Positions 11,787 to 21,827 of a stretch of 64,000 nt of DNA are shown here, one piece after another. The number at the start of each line of letters is the position of its first letter. The first letter of the stretch is position 1. The notes beneath the pieces were generated by a model. It was not told where the DNA came from and did no database searches. It saw nothing but the letters and a program-made list of their open reading frames with translations. The translations under genes were made by a program, and so were the position numbers. Origin of the DNA: Pyrus communis (lineage: Eukaryota > Streptophyta > Magnoliopsida > Rosales > Rosaceae); assembly GCF_963583255.1 (NCBI RefSeq), contig NC_084803.1:24650428-24714427 (forward strand), written 5' to 3'.

Positions 11787-12105
11787 ATTTTATAATGTTA
11801 CTCTATTGGATAAGAGGATTTCGAACCGTTATTATTTATTTGTAAAAAATAAAATTTAATTTTAAGAAGATGATAAAATGAAAAGAAAAATAAGAGTATG
11901 GCATTTGAACTTTGGCAAAATGTTTTTCCTAACTTTTAAACACTTTGGCGTCAACCTCCCGCAAATTTCCAGGTTGTCTTGATTCAATAAACTCACCAAA
12001 TTATGTCTAACTAAGGAAACATAAAAGGAAAAAAGAAGAATCAGAGTAGCAGAGGGTTTGGGACTTTGTGAAAGAAGAGAGGCGAGCCACAATAACCCTA
12101 GGTAA
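11787..12105. other. Short unassigned spacer
   Basis: The stretch between the gypsy LTR and the next TRIM holds no recognisable gene or repeat. It may be old host DNA. The segment near 12060-12100 is purine-rich. Confidence 0.4.
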
Positions 12106-13948
12106 TGTAGAATTATCAGATAGACGGGCCATACGGTCCACTCTCAACAACATCGATATTGTCTCCAACTTGATAATTACCATCTGCACAATCCGTCAGG
12201 TGTGGGGTTTTATCACAAAAATTCTCGGTATTAGTTGGAGTGGGGTTATGATATTTAAACTCTTATTTTCTCATTGATATAGTTGATGTGGGACATTTCA
12301 ACACACCCCTTCACGTGAGACCCAATTAGTGGGTCACACGTGAGAGATCCACACATCGACAACCACGTGGAGTCAAGGGGACTCACCTTACACGCGAGGC
12401 TAAGGACCCACCATCATCGGGCGGGGCCAAGGGGACCCACCCATTAGGGCTGGGTTCGGTTCTAATCGGTTCGGTTTTTTCTCAAAACCGAAACCGAACC
12501 GAAATTTCGGTTCGGTTCGGTTCGGTTCAATTTTTTTTCGGTTTTTTTCGGTTCGGTTTTTTTTCGGTTCGGTTTTTCTCGGTTCGGTTTCGGTTTTTTT
12601 TTTTTTTTTTCTCCCTCCATAATTATTAAAAAAAAAAAAATTATGAAAGTTCACATTCAAAGCCACTAAGTTTGTATTAAACCAACCAATTTCACCCCCC
12701 ACCAAACCAACCAAGAAGCACAACCCAGAAAGATCAATTCACTCAGTTTCTTTAACCAACATTAGTTCTAACTAAGTGTCCCCATTTATTGGCATCCCCT
12801 CAACAATAACTTGTATGAAAAAAACAAATATTGAACTGAAATGCTCCAGGAATTTGCTTCAAATATTGAATGAACAAAACAATAAGCAATTGTGAAAAAA
12901 TAAAAAACCCAAACCCCATACAATGATGCTGCAAAACAGATCCACTACCACACATGATGCTGCAAACCAACCTAAATTCATTCTGACTTAGTTTATCCCA
13001 AATTGTTGTCCATATTGACAACAAGCACAGTTTTACAACATTCATTCTGATGTTAAAGTCTTTAACATCAATATTACAACAAGGAAATAACCAACAGGTT
13101 CTCAAAATCCCAGTATAACCAACAGGTTCTCAAAATCGAATATTACGAATTCAGAAATCGAATATTACAGTATAACCAAAACCAACAGGTTCTCAAAAGT
13201 CAAAATCCCAGAAAACCTTTCATTGTTTACCTCACTACTCCCCCTCCCCCTCCTACACACCCCAATTAGATATTGAAACCGAGAGTAATCTCACTAACTC
13301 TAATTGTAGATAGTAAACTAAAATTATGCAATACAACAAACTGAAGCCAAGCCAAACAAAATTAAAGCACAACCCAAAGGAAACAAATTTAAAGTACATA
13401 GAGTGGCAGAGTGCTATGGGAGTAAAGCCAAGGTAGATCGATAGAACACCAAACGAAATAACTACCCCTGAATTTCATGAAGGATTATGCAGAAAAGGCA
13501 GGATTATGCAGAAAATGCAGAAAAGGCAAAAATGTTGATGCAGGATTATGCATATAAACATCTGCTATGTCAGTGTGTTTCATGTCAGGGAGTAAAACCA
13601 ATGTTTATAACCAAAATTACAAATGTCTGAATAATGTTTATAAACCAAAATTAAAACAATGGTTATAGCAATATAGCACCCAATAGAAATGTCTACAGAG
13701 TACAGTTACTACACAAAATTCACGATCTTCGTGGTAGAACACAATCGAAAAATCGAGATACAAAGCTAAATTTAAGCAATTCTTGGAGAAATTGGCGAAC
13801 ACAGTTCCCTTTCGATTTCCCAACACTGGATTCATCAACTACCAAAAATCTGACAACCAAAATGCATAAAACACTGAAAAAACAGTAATCAAACACGAAA
13901 ACAACTATTCAAAACATACCCATTTCACCAAAACAAAAAATAAACATA

Positions 13949-14176
13949 CCCATGAAGTTATTTTCGAGGTCACCCAGTTCGACTTTAGATCCATCGATGA
14001 CGGCTGTCCTTGCTTGCCCTAGATTCTGCAATTTCATATGGGTGTAAACAAACAGAGGATTAGAACTTTAGCGAAAAGGGTTGAATGATTTCTCAGAATC
14101 CAAACATATTAATAAATTTCCCATAAATAAAAAAAATAAAAAAACAAATTGGAAAATTGGAGAATCAGACCTCCAT
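13949..14176 (-). pseudogene. Candidate captured gene start (two short exons) inside the hAT-like element
   Basis: On the minus strand, ATGGAG (14176-14171) is followed by a GT donor, an AT-rich 140-bp intron-like stretch ending ATTGCAG (14026), and an open exon-like stretch of about 76 bp ending at a GGTATG donor near 13949. Spliced, it would begin MENLGQARTAVIDGSK and continue VELGDLENNFM, a plausible protein N-terminus. A GA-rich leader (14177-14290) precedes the ATG, as in many plant 5' UTRs. I do not recognise the gene. No downstream exons are clear. It could be chance, but ATG, donor, acceptor and donor in order with an open joined frame suggest transduplication of a host gene fragment. 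Confidence 0.45.
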
Positions 14177-14543
14177 CTTCTTCTCACCAAGTAGCCCATA
14201 ACAAAACCTTTTCCCCTTTGCCCTCTTTCTGCGGCTCTTCTTCTTCTCCTTCTTCTCTTTCTCTCTCTTTGTCTGTATGCAAGCTGTGGGGAAGAAGAAG
14301 TAGATGGGAGGGGCGAAGCGGAAGGGACCAAGCGGAAAGAGGCTCAGGGCCTCAGGCTGCACGAGACTGCGAACGAACTCTGTCTGAACTGAAGAAGAAG
14401 AACTGAAGGCAGGGAAGGGAGGGAACGAGAGTCTAGAGAGAAGAGGCAGGCGGAATGAAAAATAAGGAGGAGGAGGGTTAGGGTTAGGTTTTGTTAAAAA
14501 GATTAAAAAATTAAAAATAATCTCACAAATCCTGGAGGCATGA

Positions 14544-14598
14544 GGGTTCGAACCCATGCCCTCCAGCTTGTAAAGTTTCACTGAAACCAACTTGGCAA
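14544..14598 (-). other. tRNA-like A-box/B-box pair
   Basis: On the minus strand TTGCCAAGTTGG (14598-14587) matches the pol III A-box consensus at all but one position. GGTTCGAACCC (14554-14544) matches the B box. The starts are 44 bp apart, the tRNA spacing. The surrounding bases do not close an acceptor stem, so this is a tRNA-derived or tRNA-like remnant and not a functional tRNA gene. Confidence 0.5.
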
Positions 14599-15092
14599 CA
14601 GGTTCTGTTTTGTTATGATTGTATGACTAAACTATTTATAAATATTCAAAAAAATTATATATATATATCGGTTCGGTTCGGTTCGGTTTCCAAACCTCAA
14701 AAACCGAAACCGAACCAACCAAATTCGGTTCGGTTCGGTTTTGTAGTTTCGGTTCGGTTTTTTTTCGGTTCGGTTTTTTTCGGTCTCGGTCCGGTTCGGT
14801 TGTCGGTTTTTTTCGGTTTTCGGTTTTTTGAACCCACCCCTACCACCCATCACGTGACAGTACAGTACGGGTCCGCTCCCTGGCTTTGATACCATGTAGA
14901 ATTATCAGAGAGACGAGCCATACGGCCCATTTCCAACAACACTGATACTATCCAAAACTTGGTAATTACCACCTGCACAATCCATCAGGTGTGGGGTTTT
15001 ATCACAAAAAATCTCGATATTAGTTGGAGTAGGGTTAGGATATTTAAACTCTTATTTTCTCATTGATACAGTCGATGTGGGACATTTCAACA

Positions 15093-15870
15093 AGTAATAC
15101 TTGGGGTAGAGATGATGGTTGAACGACGACAACAGGAAGGAGATTTGAGAACGATGTTCAGGCTAGATTCGCGAAAGAAGGACAAAGAGAGCGAGCGAGC
15201 GAGCGTGTTTTCTGTTAGCATGCTTCCTTTTTTATTAAATGTACCAACGTTTTGAAGAGGATAAGTAAGCAGGTATGAGGTGTTTTAAACTGGTGAGGTT
15301 AGATTATTTTATCAGGTAGTTATTTCACATATAAGCTTACCAAATAACCGGATTTGTATTATTATTACTATCAGTTTATTATACGAGCTACCAAATGAGG
15401 CCAAATGATATTAGAGAAAGAAAATTGAAGATAAGATATCAGGTGTAAGGATGAATGTTACTTAAACTACAAATTTTGTGCGAAATGACCAAATTTAATA
15501 CAACTCAAACTCAAAACACTAGGAATTTGAATTGAACAAACGTGATCCATAACATGGGACATAAAGTGACAACTAGAAAATATTTTAGGGTGTTGAAGAT
15601 AAAGTACAAGAAATAGAGAACAAGAGACGAGAGTCATGAGGGAGAGATTGAGAGGAGAAAATCCAAGTGTACTTTTCTTTTCATTAGAGTGCCATTTATA
15701 GGATTAAGATTTACGTAGAAAATGTCCTGACTAATTACATATTACATATTGACCCAAAAGTAAACAACAACGTAATATATAATATTTACAATACTCTCAC
15801 TTGAATGTTAACCAATCAATGATTGTTGTTTCGATAAAATCTTGCTTGGAAAATCCAGTTGGAAAAAACC
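15093..15870. other. Non-genic spacer with possible retrotransposon debris
   Basis: There is no gene. The part near 15790-15870 (CTCTCACTTGAATGTTAACC) and the part after the MITE (TGTTGCCTCGCTAAAACCTT, about 16300) resemble the edge of the copia element at 26469 (CTTGAATGCTCAC, GTTGCCTCGTTAAAATCTT). A short, diverged copia remnant is therefore likely. Confidence 0.4.
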
Positions 15871-15873
15871 TAA

Positions 15874-16235
15874 CACTATGTTTGGATGAGGGAAATAAAT
15901 ATGGAATTTTGGTAAAAATCAGAATTTATAAATTGATAGGCACCAATTCTCTTGTTTCGAATCATAAACATAGAAATTTAGAATTTCTGCGTGAAAAAAA
16001 ACTTGGAATTTGGGACCTCCAAATCCCAAGTTCAAATTCTATGTAAATAAGTGTCATTTCTCAATTTCTATGATTGAGAGTTTAAAAATAACAAATTCCG
16101 TATTCAATTTCATTGTTATTTTAGGTTAACCAAACATGAATATTTACAAATTCTAGAAAATAAAATCTCGTCATTTCAATTTCCATCATTTTTAAATTCC
16201 TTAGTAATCTTAAATTTTTTCACCCAAACATAGTG
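15874..16235. mobile_element. MITE with CACTATGTTTGG termini and TAA duplication
   Basis: The 362-bp element begins CACTATGTTTGGATGA and ends TTCACCCAAACATAGTG, giving 12 bp of perfect terminal inverted repeat plus partial extension. It is flanked by TAA on both sides (15871-15873 and 16236-16238). A 3-bp TAA duplication fits PIF/Harbinger-type MITEs. It splits a copia-like remnant. A truncated relative lies at 44512-44738. The short frame inside is not a gene. Confidence 0.85.
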
Positions 16236-16710
16236 TAAGCGAATGAGAAATAATAGCGCACCACATTTGTGAAACATTGATATGGTGTTGGAGGTATATA
16301 ATGTTGCCTCGCTAAAACCTTGCCACGAAAAACTAATGGTTTAGAAACTTGGTTGAAAGGTTAAAAAAAAGCACAGTGCACATTTGTCCATTAAAGTGTA
16401 TTGTTGAAGACTCCCCATAATGAGTAACTCCGCTTAATTAGTGACTCTCCCTGATGATAATAAGCATTGATTCAATTTGGTCATCATTGTCAAGTTTTGA
16501 AATAATGAAACTTTGGTTTCCAAGTAATTAAACTTGAAAAGAGCTTGATTCTGGGAAGTACAAAAGTTTATTGGGATCGACAATAGCCTTCTATTTTCCT
16601 GTAAATATGTTCAGCATAGGAAGGAGAAGATAAAACGGATGGACTAATTTGGAGCATAGTGCCCCAAAAATGGACGATCTAGAATCACAATGGTTTCTCA
16701 AACGGAAGAA
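16236..16710. other. Copia-like remnant without coding sequence
   Basis: The sequence continues the remnant left of the MITE. Phrases such as GTTGCCTCGCTAAAACC and ACTCTCCCTGATGATAATAA echo the region just inside the left LTR of the 26-32 kb copia element. No frame is open beyond a few dozen codons. Confidence 0.4.
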
Positions 16711-16862
16711 TAAGGAAAACTAATGAAAATGGCTTGAAAATTTTGAGTTTTAATGAAAATGACAAAATAAATGGTAAAATGAATAGTACTATGATTAACT
16801 TTTTAGTGTAAAAATATGATTTTTCGTTAAAGTGAACAGTATCAGAAGTTTTTCGTTAAAGT
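16711..16862. repeat. Interspersed MITE family copy (second of two)
   Basis: This copy matches 6343-6512 through GGAAAACTAATGAAAATGGC, TTTTTAGTGTAAAAAT and TTTTTCGTTAAAGTGAACAG. The end (TTTTTCGTTAAAGTTT) is an imperfect inverse of the beginning. Confidence 0.7.
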
Positions 16863-17112
16863 TTTTGGAAGAATATTGGAATAACATAAATTAAACAGGG
16901 ATAAATCAAAACTACATTATATTTATGAACAGTAAGCCAGTTAATTTTCAGATTGAATTTAAATTACCTGTAGGGCGAAAAATAAAGGATGGTCAAGTGT
17001 ATCTGCGAAAACAAATTTCATTTGTTTCCTTGTTTAAAAGTCAGTATGAAACACTTTAGGTCTATAAACTTTGGTGTGCAGAACGGGTCCCACAAATTTT
17101 CTACATCCTAAT

Positions 17113-17261
17113 TAGGAGAGGGCATAGTCCGATTCAGCTCTGTTTCACTTTCAAACCAAAACCGGGATCGAAAAATATCAACGTGCAGTTTCGCTCAAAT
17201 TTATTACTGATCGTACGGTTTGGTTCATGACGGTTTCTATTTGGTTCGTAACTGTTTACAA

Positions 17262-17306
<45 letters not shown>

Positions 17307-17343
17307 GAATCTTCTACTTCCTCTGTTTTTATGCCCACTTCTA
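17113..17343. mobile_element. Short deletion derivative of the CGGTT hAT-like family
   Basis: The left edge TAGGAGAGGGCATAGTCCG and right edge TTTTTATGCCCACTTCTA resemble the ends of the 17626-18360 element. The interior shares CGTACGGTTTGGTTCATGAC with it. Most of the middle is replaced by a (TA)20 run. The flanking octamers do not match, so it is old or rearranged. Confidence 0.6.
17264..17303. repeat. (TA)20 microsatellite
   Basis: A perfect run of about 40 bases of alternating T and A inside the small hAT-like derivative. Likely length-polymorphic. Confidence 0.95.
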
Positions 17344-17625
17344 GCTAGTTTTACTCCACCAATACCGAGCTTGAGAATGCCATACATACACAAATATGTG
17401 TCAACAAGAAATATAAATTCAACTAATGAGTCCTAACAATTACTTCTTACAACACTCTTAAATAAAATAAATTCTAATAAACCATTATAAAACATCAAGC
17501 AGAGTTTATAAAAAAGAAAACATATGTTTTGGTTAAAATAAGATGGAGGTTACGTGTTGGGATGGATGAGGAGAAGAATGGAAGAAAAAAAATGAAGAAG
17601 AGAACTGAAGAAAATGAGAAAGTGG

Positions 17626-18360
17626 TAGGGGTGGGCACGGTCCGGTTCGGCCCGGTTCCACCCTTAAAATAGAACCGGAATCGAAAAATTTCAACGGTTC
17701 GGTTTGGTGCGGTTTTGCTTAAATTTGTTACTAAAATCGTACGGTTTGGTTCATGACGGTTCTGGTTCGGTTCATGCTGGTTTACGGGTCTAACCAAAAT
17801 TATATATATGTTTTTTTTAATATTCTACTTCTAATACCAAACACATATTTCAACCTCAAATTCAAGTAAATTTGAGTTTCTACTACTAGATCTACAAAAT
17901 TTGTGATCGGAAGATAGAAAGTGTGCATATAAATATAAATCAAAAGATAGAAAGGCTCATATCAAGACCAAAGTCTAGATCTTAAACTAAAACTAAAATG
18001 TACATAATGTATAATATACTGGAAAAGAATGAAGAAAAATAATGCAGGGGAAAAAAAGTGATAAAACAACAAAGGAAGGGGAGAGAAGTGAAGAAAAATA
18101 TTGGGCTTATGCACATGGTCTTCTTGGAAAAATGTCTTATTTATATAAAAATAATAATAAAACAATAATTTATATTAAAAGCGGTTCGGTCCGGTTCCTC
18201 CGATTCTTAATATTTGCAAATCGGAACAAGAATCGTTTGAAACGGTTTGGTTTGATTTTTGTTTCGGTTTTGACATTTTTGGTCAATGTGATTTTTACGG
18301 TTTTTTATTGTCATGGTTAGATTCGGTCTTCCGGTTTGGCGGTTTTTATGCCCACCCATA
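17626..18360. mobile_element. hAT-like non-autonomous element, 735 bp
   Basis: The left end is TAGGGGTGGGCACGGTCCGG and the right end is GGTTTTTATGCCCACCCATA, inverted with few mismatches. The flanks are GAAAGTGG on both sides (17618-17625 and 18361-18368), a perfect 8-bp target duplication. The ends are CGGTT-rich; the interior is AT-rich and non-coding. It belongs to the same family as the elements at 12445, 34105 and 44810. Confidence 0.92.
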
Positions 18361-18368
18361 GAAAGTGG

Positions 18369-19202
18369 TGCGGCGTAAAAGAAGAAGAGAGTAAGAGATG
18401 AAAAAGAAACAATAATGCCAGCTTTAAACCTTAGGGTTTAGTTATGGCTTTTAGGCTTGGACTTAATATTTGGGTCTATATAAAAAATGGGCTAAATGAA
18501 TCAGATATTTAAAAAATAAATAAATAAACGATTTAGTTCGGTTTTGGTGGTTCTGGCAAGATGAAAACTGGAACGTGCACTGGTATGAACAATTCAGTCT
18601 AGTTCTTAAACCCAAGTTGACTTTTATTTTTTATTTTTTATTTTTTTTTTATCAATATTTTTTTTACAGTTCATTTTATCGAATTTGCAACCTTAACCGG
18701 TGGTGTAGTTAGGATTTTTAAGCATTGAGGTCATAATATCAATAAAAAAATAATATTATTGGGCCATTTCGTCTAACATCTAGAAGACACCTATCAATTC
18801 ATATCAACATATGCTGAAAGTTTATGCCAACATACGTCAATGACTACTATTACTTGTAGAGCTTGTTGAGGGTGGATGCATGATACTGTGGAGTAATGTT
18901 GAAGATTGCCAAGACTTTTCAACGAAAGTATTTCATACGAGTAAAAGTAAAAAATAAAAAACAAATATAATACAAGAAAATAGAAGTAGAAGAGGGTGTA
19001 ATTTAGTTTTGTCGTACTGCCTCTGCGACTGCCCTTAACCCTAACAACCAACAACCAACTATTTTCACCCTTTTTGTTCTTTTTATCTTCAGTTGGAGAT
19101 GAATGAACGCAAATGGAGATGTCACTGTAAAATTTAAAAAGAAGAAATTTAGATCCAAAACCCACGGAGGCCACAGCTTTCACCGAAACCTCTCAGTTTT
19201 TT
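18369..19202. other. Spacer and presumed promoter region of the PPR gene
   Basis: No gene is seen. T-rich runs lie at about 18615-18665. The final 60 bases before the PPR start codon (TTCACCGAAACCTCTCAG) read as an ordinary leader. I could not pick a convincing TATA box. Confidence 0.45.
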
Positions 19203-20960
19203 ATGGCTGCTTTAATTTCATTGACCCGTGAGACTCAGTTCATTCACAGTGTGTGCGCAATTGTAGTAAAGGGTCAGTGGAGCAACCTCTTGAAACCCAA
19301 CAATGATTCTCTTCTCAGCTCGGCAACCATTCACCAGGTACTACTGCAACTCTCGTTCCATGGCTATGGCCTTTCTCCTTCCTGGGCTTTCTTCAGATGG
19401 GTCGAATCACTTCCCTCTTGCAAGCACTCCTTGCAATGTTCTTGGACTATGATTCACATCCTCACCAAGCACACGCACTTCAAACCTGCACACCAACTGC
19501 TTGAAAAAATTGCCCTTAAGGATTTCTTGTCCTCTCCGTCGGTTTTGAATGCTTTGGTTCGGACCAATGACGACCGTGATGTGAATTCACATGTTTTGAG
19601 CTGGCTTGTGATCTTTTATGCTAATTCTAAGATGACCCAAGATGCAATTCAGGTTTTGGAGCTCATGAGGATTCATGGGTTTAAGCCCCATTTGCATGCT
19701 TGTACTGCCTTATTGAGTTCTTTGGTTAAAGATAGGATGACTAATATGGTATGGAAAGTTTACAAGAATATGATCAAGGCCGGGGTTGTGCCAAATGTTC
19801 ATTTGTACAATGTGTTGATTCATGCTTGTTGCAAGTCTGGGGATGTAGAGAAGGCAGAGAGTTTGCTGAGTGAGATGGAATTCAAGTGTGTCTTTCCTGA
19901 TCTTTTCACATATAATACGTTGATATCGCTGTATTCTAAAAGGGGTATGCACTACGAAGCTTTATCTGTTCAGGATAGAATGGAAAGAGCAGGAGTTAGC
20001 CCTGACATGGTGACATACAATTCTCTTATGTATGCGTTTTGTAGAGAAGGTAGGATGAGGGAGGCTGTAAGACTTTTCCGTGAAATCAAAGGTGCTACTC
20101 CGAACCATATAAGTTACACCACATTAATTGATGGGTATTGTAGAGTGAATGACCTGGAAGAAGCTTTAAGGTTGTGCGAGGTAATGAAGGCCAAGGGACT
20201 GTATCCAGGAGTTGTTACTTATAATTCAATTCTTCGCAAGTTGTGTGAACAAGGCAGGATGAGGGATGCAAATAAACTTTTGAATGAGATGAGTGATAGG
20301 AACGTTGAACCTGACAATGTCACATGTAACACATTGCTTAATGCTTATTGTAAGATAGGAGATATGAGGTCTGCTGTCAATGTGAAGGACAGGATGTTGG
20401 CAGCTGGACTGAAGCTGGACGAGTTTACATATAAAGCACTCATTCATGGATTTTGCCAGGTTCTGGAGATGGACAGTGCTAAGGATATTTTATTTAGCAT
20501 GCTTGGTGCAGGAATTTCTCCTAGTTATTGCACCTATACATGGATTATAGATGGTTACTGTAACCAGGGGAATGAAGCAGCAGTTATAAGACTACCGGAG
20601 AAAGGTCTTTGTGCTGATGTCTCTATGTACAGGGCATTAATAAGAAGGTTATGTAAACGTGAAAGGGTTGATGAAGCGGAAAAGGTTTTCAATCTTATGC
20701 GAGAGAAAGGTATATCAGGAGACAGTGTAATATATACTAGTCTTACATATGCTTACTTGAAAGCAGGAAAGTCCTGTGTAGTTTCAGCGATGCTAGATGA
20801 AATGTACAAGAGGAGGTTGATGGTGACACGCAAGATCTATAGATCTTTCAGTGCTTCTTATGCCAGTGATAATGATATCATACGCCTGTTTTGGGATCAT
20901 ATGGTAAAGAGAGGCCTAATGTCAAAAAATGTTATTACCAAGGAAATGCAGCAAACATAA
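19203..20960 (+). CDS. Pentatricopeptide repeat protein, P class, At5g38730-like
   Basis: A 585-residue single-exon protein with about twelve tandem PPR motifs from residue 126 to about 545. They follow the 35-residue P-class pattern (for example the units starting LYNVLIHACCKSGD, TYNTLISLYSKRGM, TYNSILRKLCEQGR). No E, DYW or SMR domain follows. PPR proteins are organellar RNA-binding proteins in which residues 5 and 35 of each motif select bases. The N-terminus before the first motif could be a mitochondrial or plastid targeting region, but I cannot tell which. From memory the closest Arabidopsis protein is At5g38730, collinear from 'KHSLQ' onwards; its RNA target is not known to me. Motif 10 (residues 444-474) has only 31 residues. 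The ATG at 19203 is the first in frame. The antisense frames within it are shadows. Confidence 0.95.
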   Translation: MAALISLTRETQFIHSVCAIVVKGQWSNLLKPNNDSLLSSATIHQVLLQLSFHGYGLSPSWAFFRWVESLPSCKHSLQCSWTMIHILTKHTHFKPAHQLLEKIALKDFLSSPSVLNALVRTNDDRDVNSHVLSWLVIFYANSKMTQDAIQVLELMRIHGFKPHLHACTALLSSLVKDRMTNMVWKVYKNMIKAGVVPNVHLYNVLIHACCKSGDVEKAESLLSEMEFKCVFPDLFTYNTLISLYSKRGMHYEALSVQDRMERAGVSPDMVTYNSLMYAFCREGRMREAVRLFREIKGATPNHISYTTLIDGYCRVNDLEEALRLCEVMKAKGLYPGVVTYNSILRKLCEQGRMRDANKLLNEMSDRNVEPDNVTCNTLLNAYCKIGDMRSAVNVKDRMLAAGLKLDEFTYKALIHGFCQVLEMDSAKDILFSMLGAGISPSYCTYTWIIDGYCNQGNEAAVIRLPEKGLCADVSMYRALIRRLCKRERVDEAEKVFNLMREKGISGDSVIYTSLTYAYLKAGKSCVVSAMLDEMYKRRLMVTRKIYRSFSASYASDNDIIRLFWDHMVKRGLMSKNVITKEMQQT

Positions 20961-21795
20961 ATGAACGATGCAATGTCACCGGGAGCCTGCTTATAGGTTC
21001 AATATTTCATGCTACAGCACAAACCTCTCTGCCTGTGAAAGGTGTTGGAGACTGGTATTGACTGGGGCACCCAAAGGTGTATGGGACTGCTGAAGAATCC
21101 AAGAGACTAGTAAGTGCTTGTTGAGTAATTTTGCTGGTCAAGTGAGGTTTTTTGGTCCCTCATGTTGTTGATGACCAAGTACGTTTATGATATATGATCA
21201 GTCTTTAGTGGGATTTGATCAGGAAACAAATCTCGTCATGCCACTTTTATCTATTGGAATTGCTCTCTACTACCATTTGGAGTAACTTAACAGATATACT
21301 GATTTTGCTGAGGCTTTCTGAGGCATCAACACAACTAATCAGGGTGTGCTGGTTAACTAAGGATGGGCGGTATAAATTACAGGAAACCAGCTGTTTTGGG
21401 CTGTGGTGAGACTCCATGGAGATGTGCATTAAATCAAGGAGTAGGCTAAACGTGAAAGTATGTGGATTAGGGTTCTTCAAAATTATATCTGGAGAGATGG
21501 TTTGGTAATTGTATGAAGAGCTGCATTGTTGACCGTGCGGTTGAACAATCCATCATGCTGCAGTTTTAAGGTGACAAGTTCATCTGCACTTCTGGTTTGG
21601 CATATGTGAAGCTCAAGCAACGGAAGCTACATACGGCAGTCAGTGTTTATAGGTTGGTGATATTTGTATATATTTCATTTTCTTCTATTCATTAGGAATT
21701 TAGAAAGAAAACTTAGAATTGGAATCTGATGAACTGGTAAATGACTGAGCCATTGTTGAAATTGATTTGCCAAACAAATAAATAGAGAATCTTTC
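20961..21795 (+). other. Presumed 3' untranslated region of the PPR gene
   Basis: Non-coding sequence with short frames only. It ends with a polyadenylation-type AATAAA (21777-21782), so I read it as the transcript's 3' UTR. Its length, about 830 bp, is long but plausible. Confidence 0.5.
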
Positions 21796-21827
21796 AAAAA
21801 AAAAAAAAAAAAAAAAAGAAAAAAAAC
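21777..21827 (+). terminator. AATAAA signal followed by a genomic A tract
   Basis: AATAAA at 21777-21782 is followed 13 bases later by an uninterrupted run of 22 A (21796-21817), then G and eight more A. In a genome this order (gene, signal, encoded poly(A)) is what a retroposed copy leaves behind, though A tracts also occur by chance. Confidence 0.55.

Larger units (their letters stand above)
12445..14842. mobile_element. hAT-like non-autonomous element, 2.4 kb, CGGTT-rich ends
   Basis: The left end is TAGGGCTGGGTTCGGTT and the right end reads AACCCACCCCTA, an inverted pair. The flanks are CCACCCAT on both sides (12437-12444 and 14843-14850), a perfect 8-bp duplication as made by hAT transposases. 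Both subterminal regions (about 12455-12610 and 14668-14830) are built from reiterated CGGTT/AACCG motifs. No transposase is visible. The interior (about 12.6-14.6 kb) contains A/T-rich sequence, a candidate captured gene start on the minus strand, and a tRNA-like box pair. The long lysine/asparagine/arginine/threonine-rich frames at the ends are translations of the CGGTT repeats and not genes. Confidence 0.88.
12106..15092 (-). mobile_element. TRIM-like LTR element interrupted by a hAT-like element
   Basis: Two 198-bp direct repeats, 12106-12303 and 14895-15092, start TGTAGAATTATCAG and end GATGTGGGACATTTCAACA. On the minus strand the inner side of the right repeat continues TGGTATCAAAGCC, a tRNA-Met-type primer-binding site. 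The inner side of the left repeat carries a purine tract (GAAGGGGTG). The outer flanks are GGTAA (12101-12105) and AGTAA (15093-15097), a probable target duplication with one change. Removing the nested hAT-like element leaves an element of about 580 bp with a ~180-bp interior, in the TRIM size range. No coding sequence belongs to the TRIM itself. Confidence 0.85.

Noticed and set aside
12400..12723. Lysine/arginine/asparagine-rich protein frame
   Set aside because: It is the translation of CGGTT/AACCG reiterations and poly(T) at a transposon end. The same happens at 14623-14895 and 17495-17797.
14476..14495. Interstitial telomere repeat (GGGTTAGGGTTAGG)
   Set aside because: Only two units, and of the vertebrate-like hexamer type rather than the plant TTTAGGG heptamer; chance in G-rich sequence.
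14068..14590. Arg/Ser-rich frames that might be RS-type proteins
   Set aside because: They come from CTTCTT/GAAGAA low-complexity leader sequence, with conflicting frames on both strands.
14544..14605. Functional tRNA gene
   Set aside because: A and B boxes are present but no acceptor or anticodon stem can be drawn.
12106..15092. Local segmental duplication of a 198-bp promoter-like sequence
   Set aside because: Primer-binding site, purine tract and near-matching flanks show these are the two LTRs of one TRIM.
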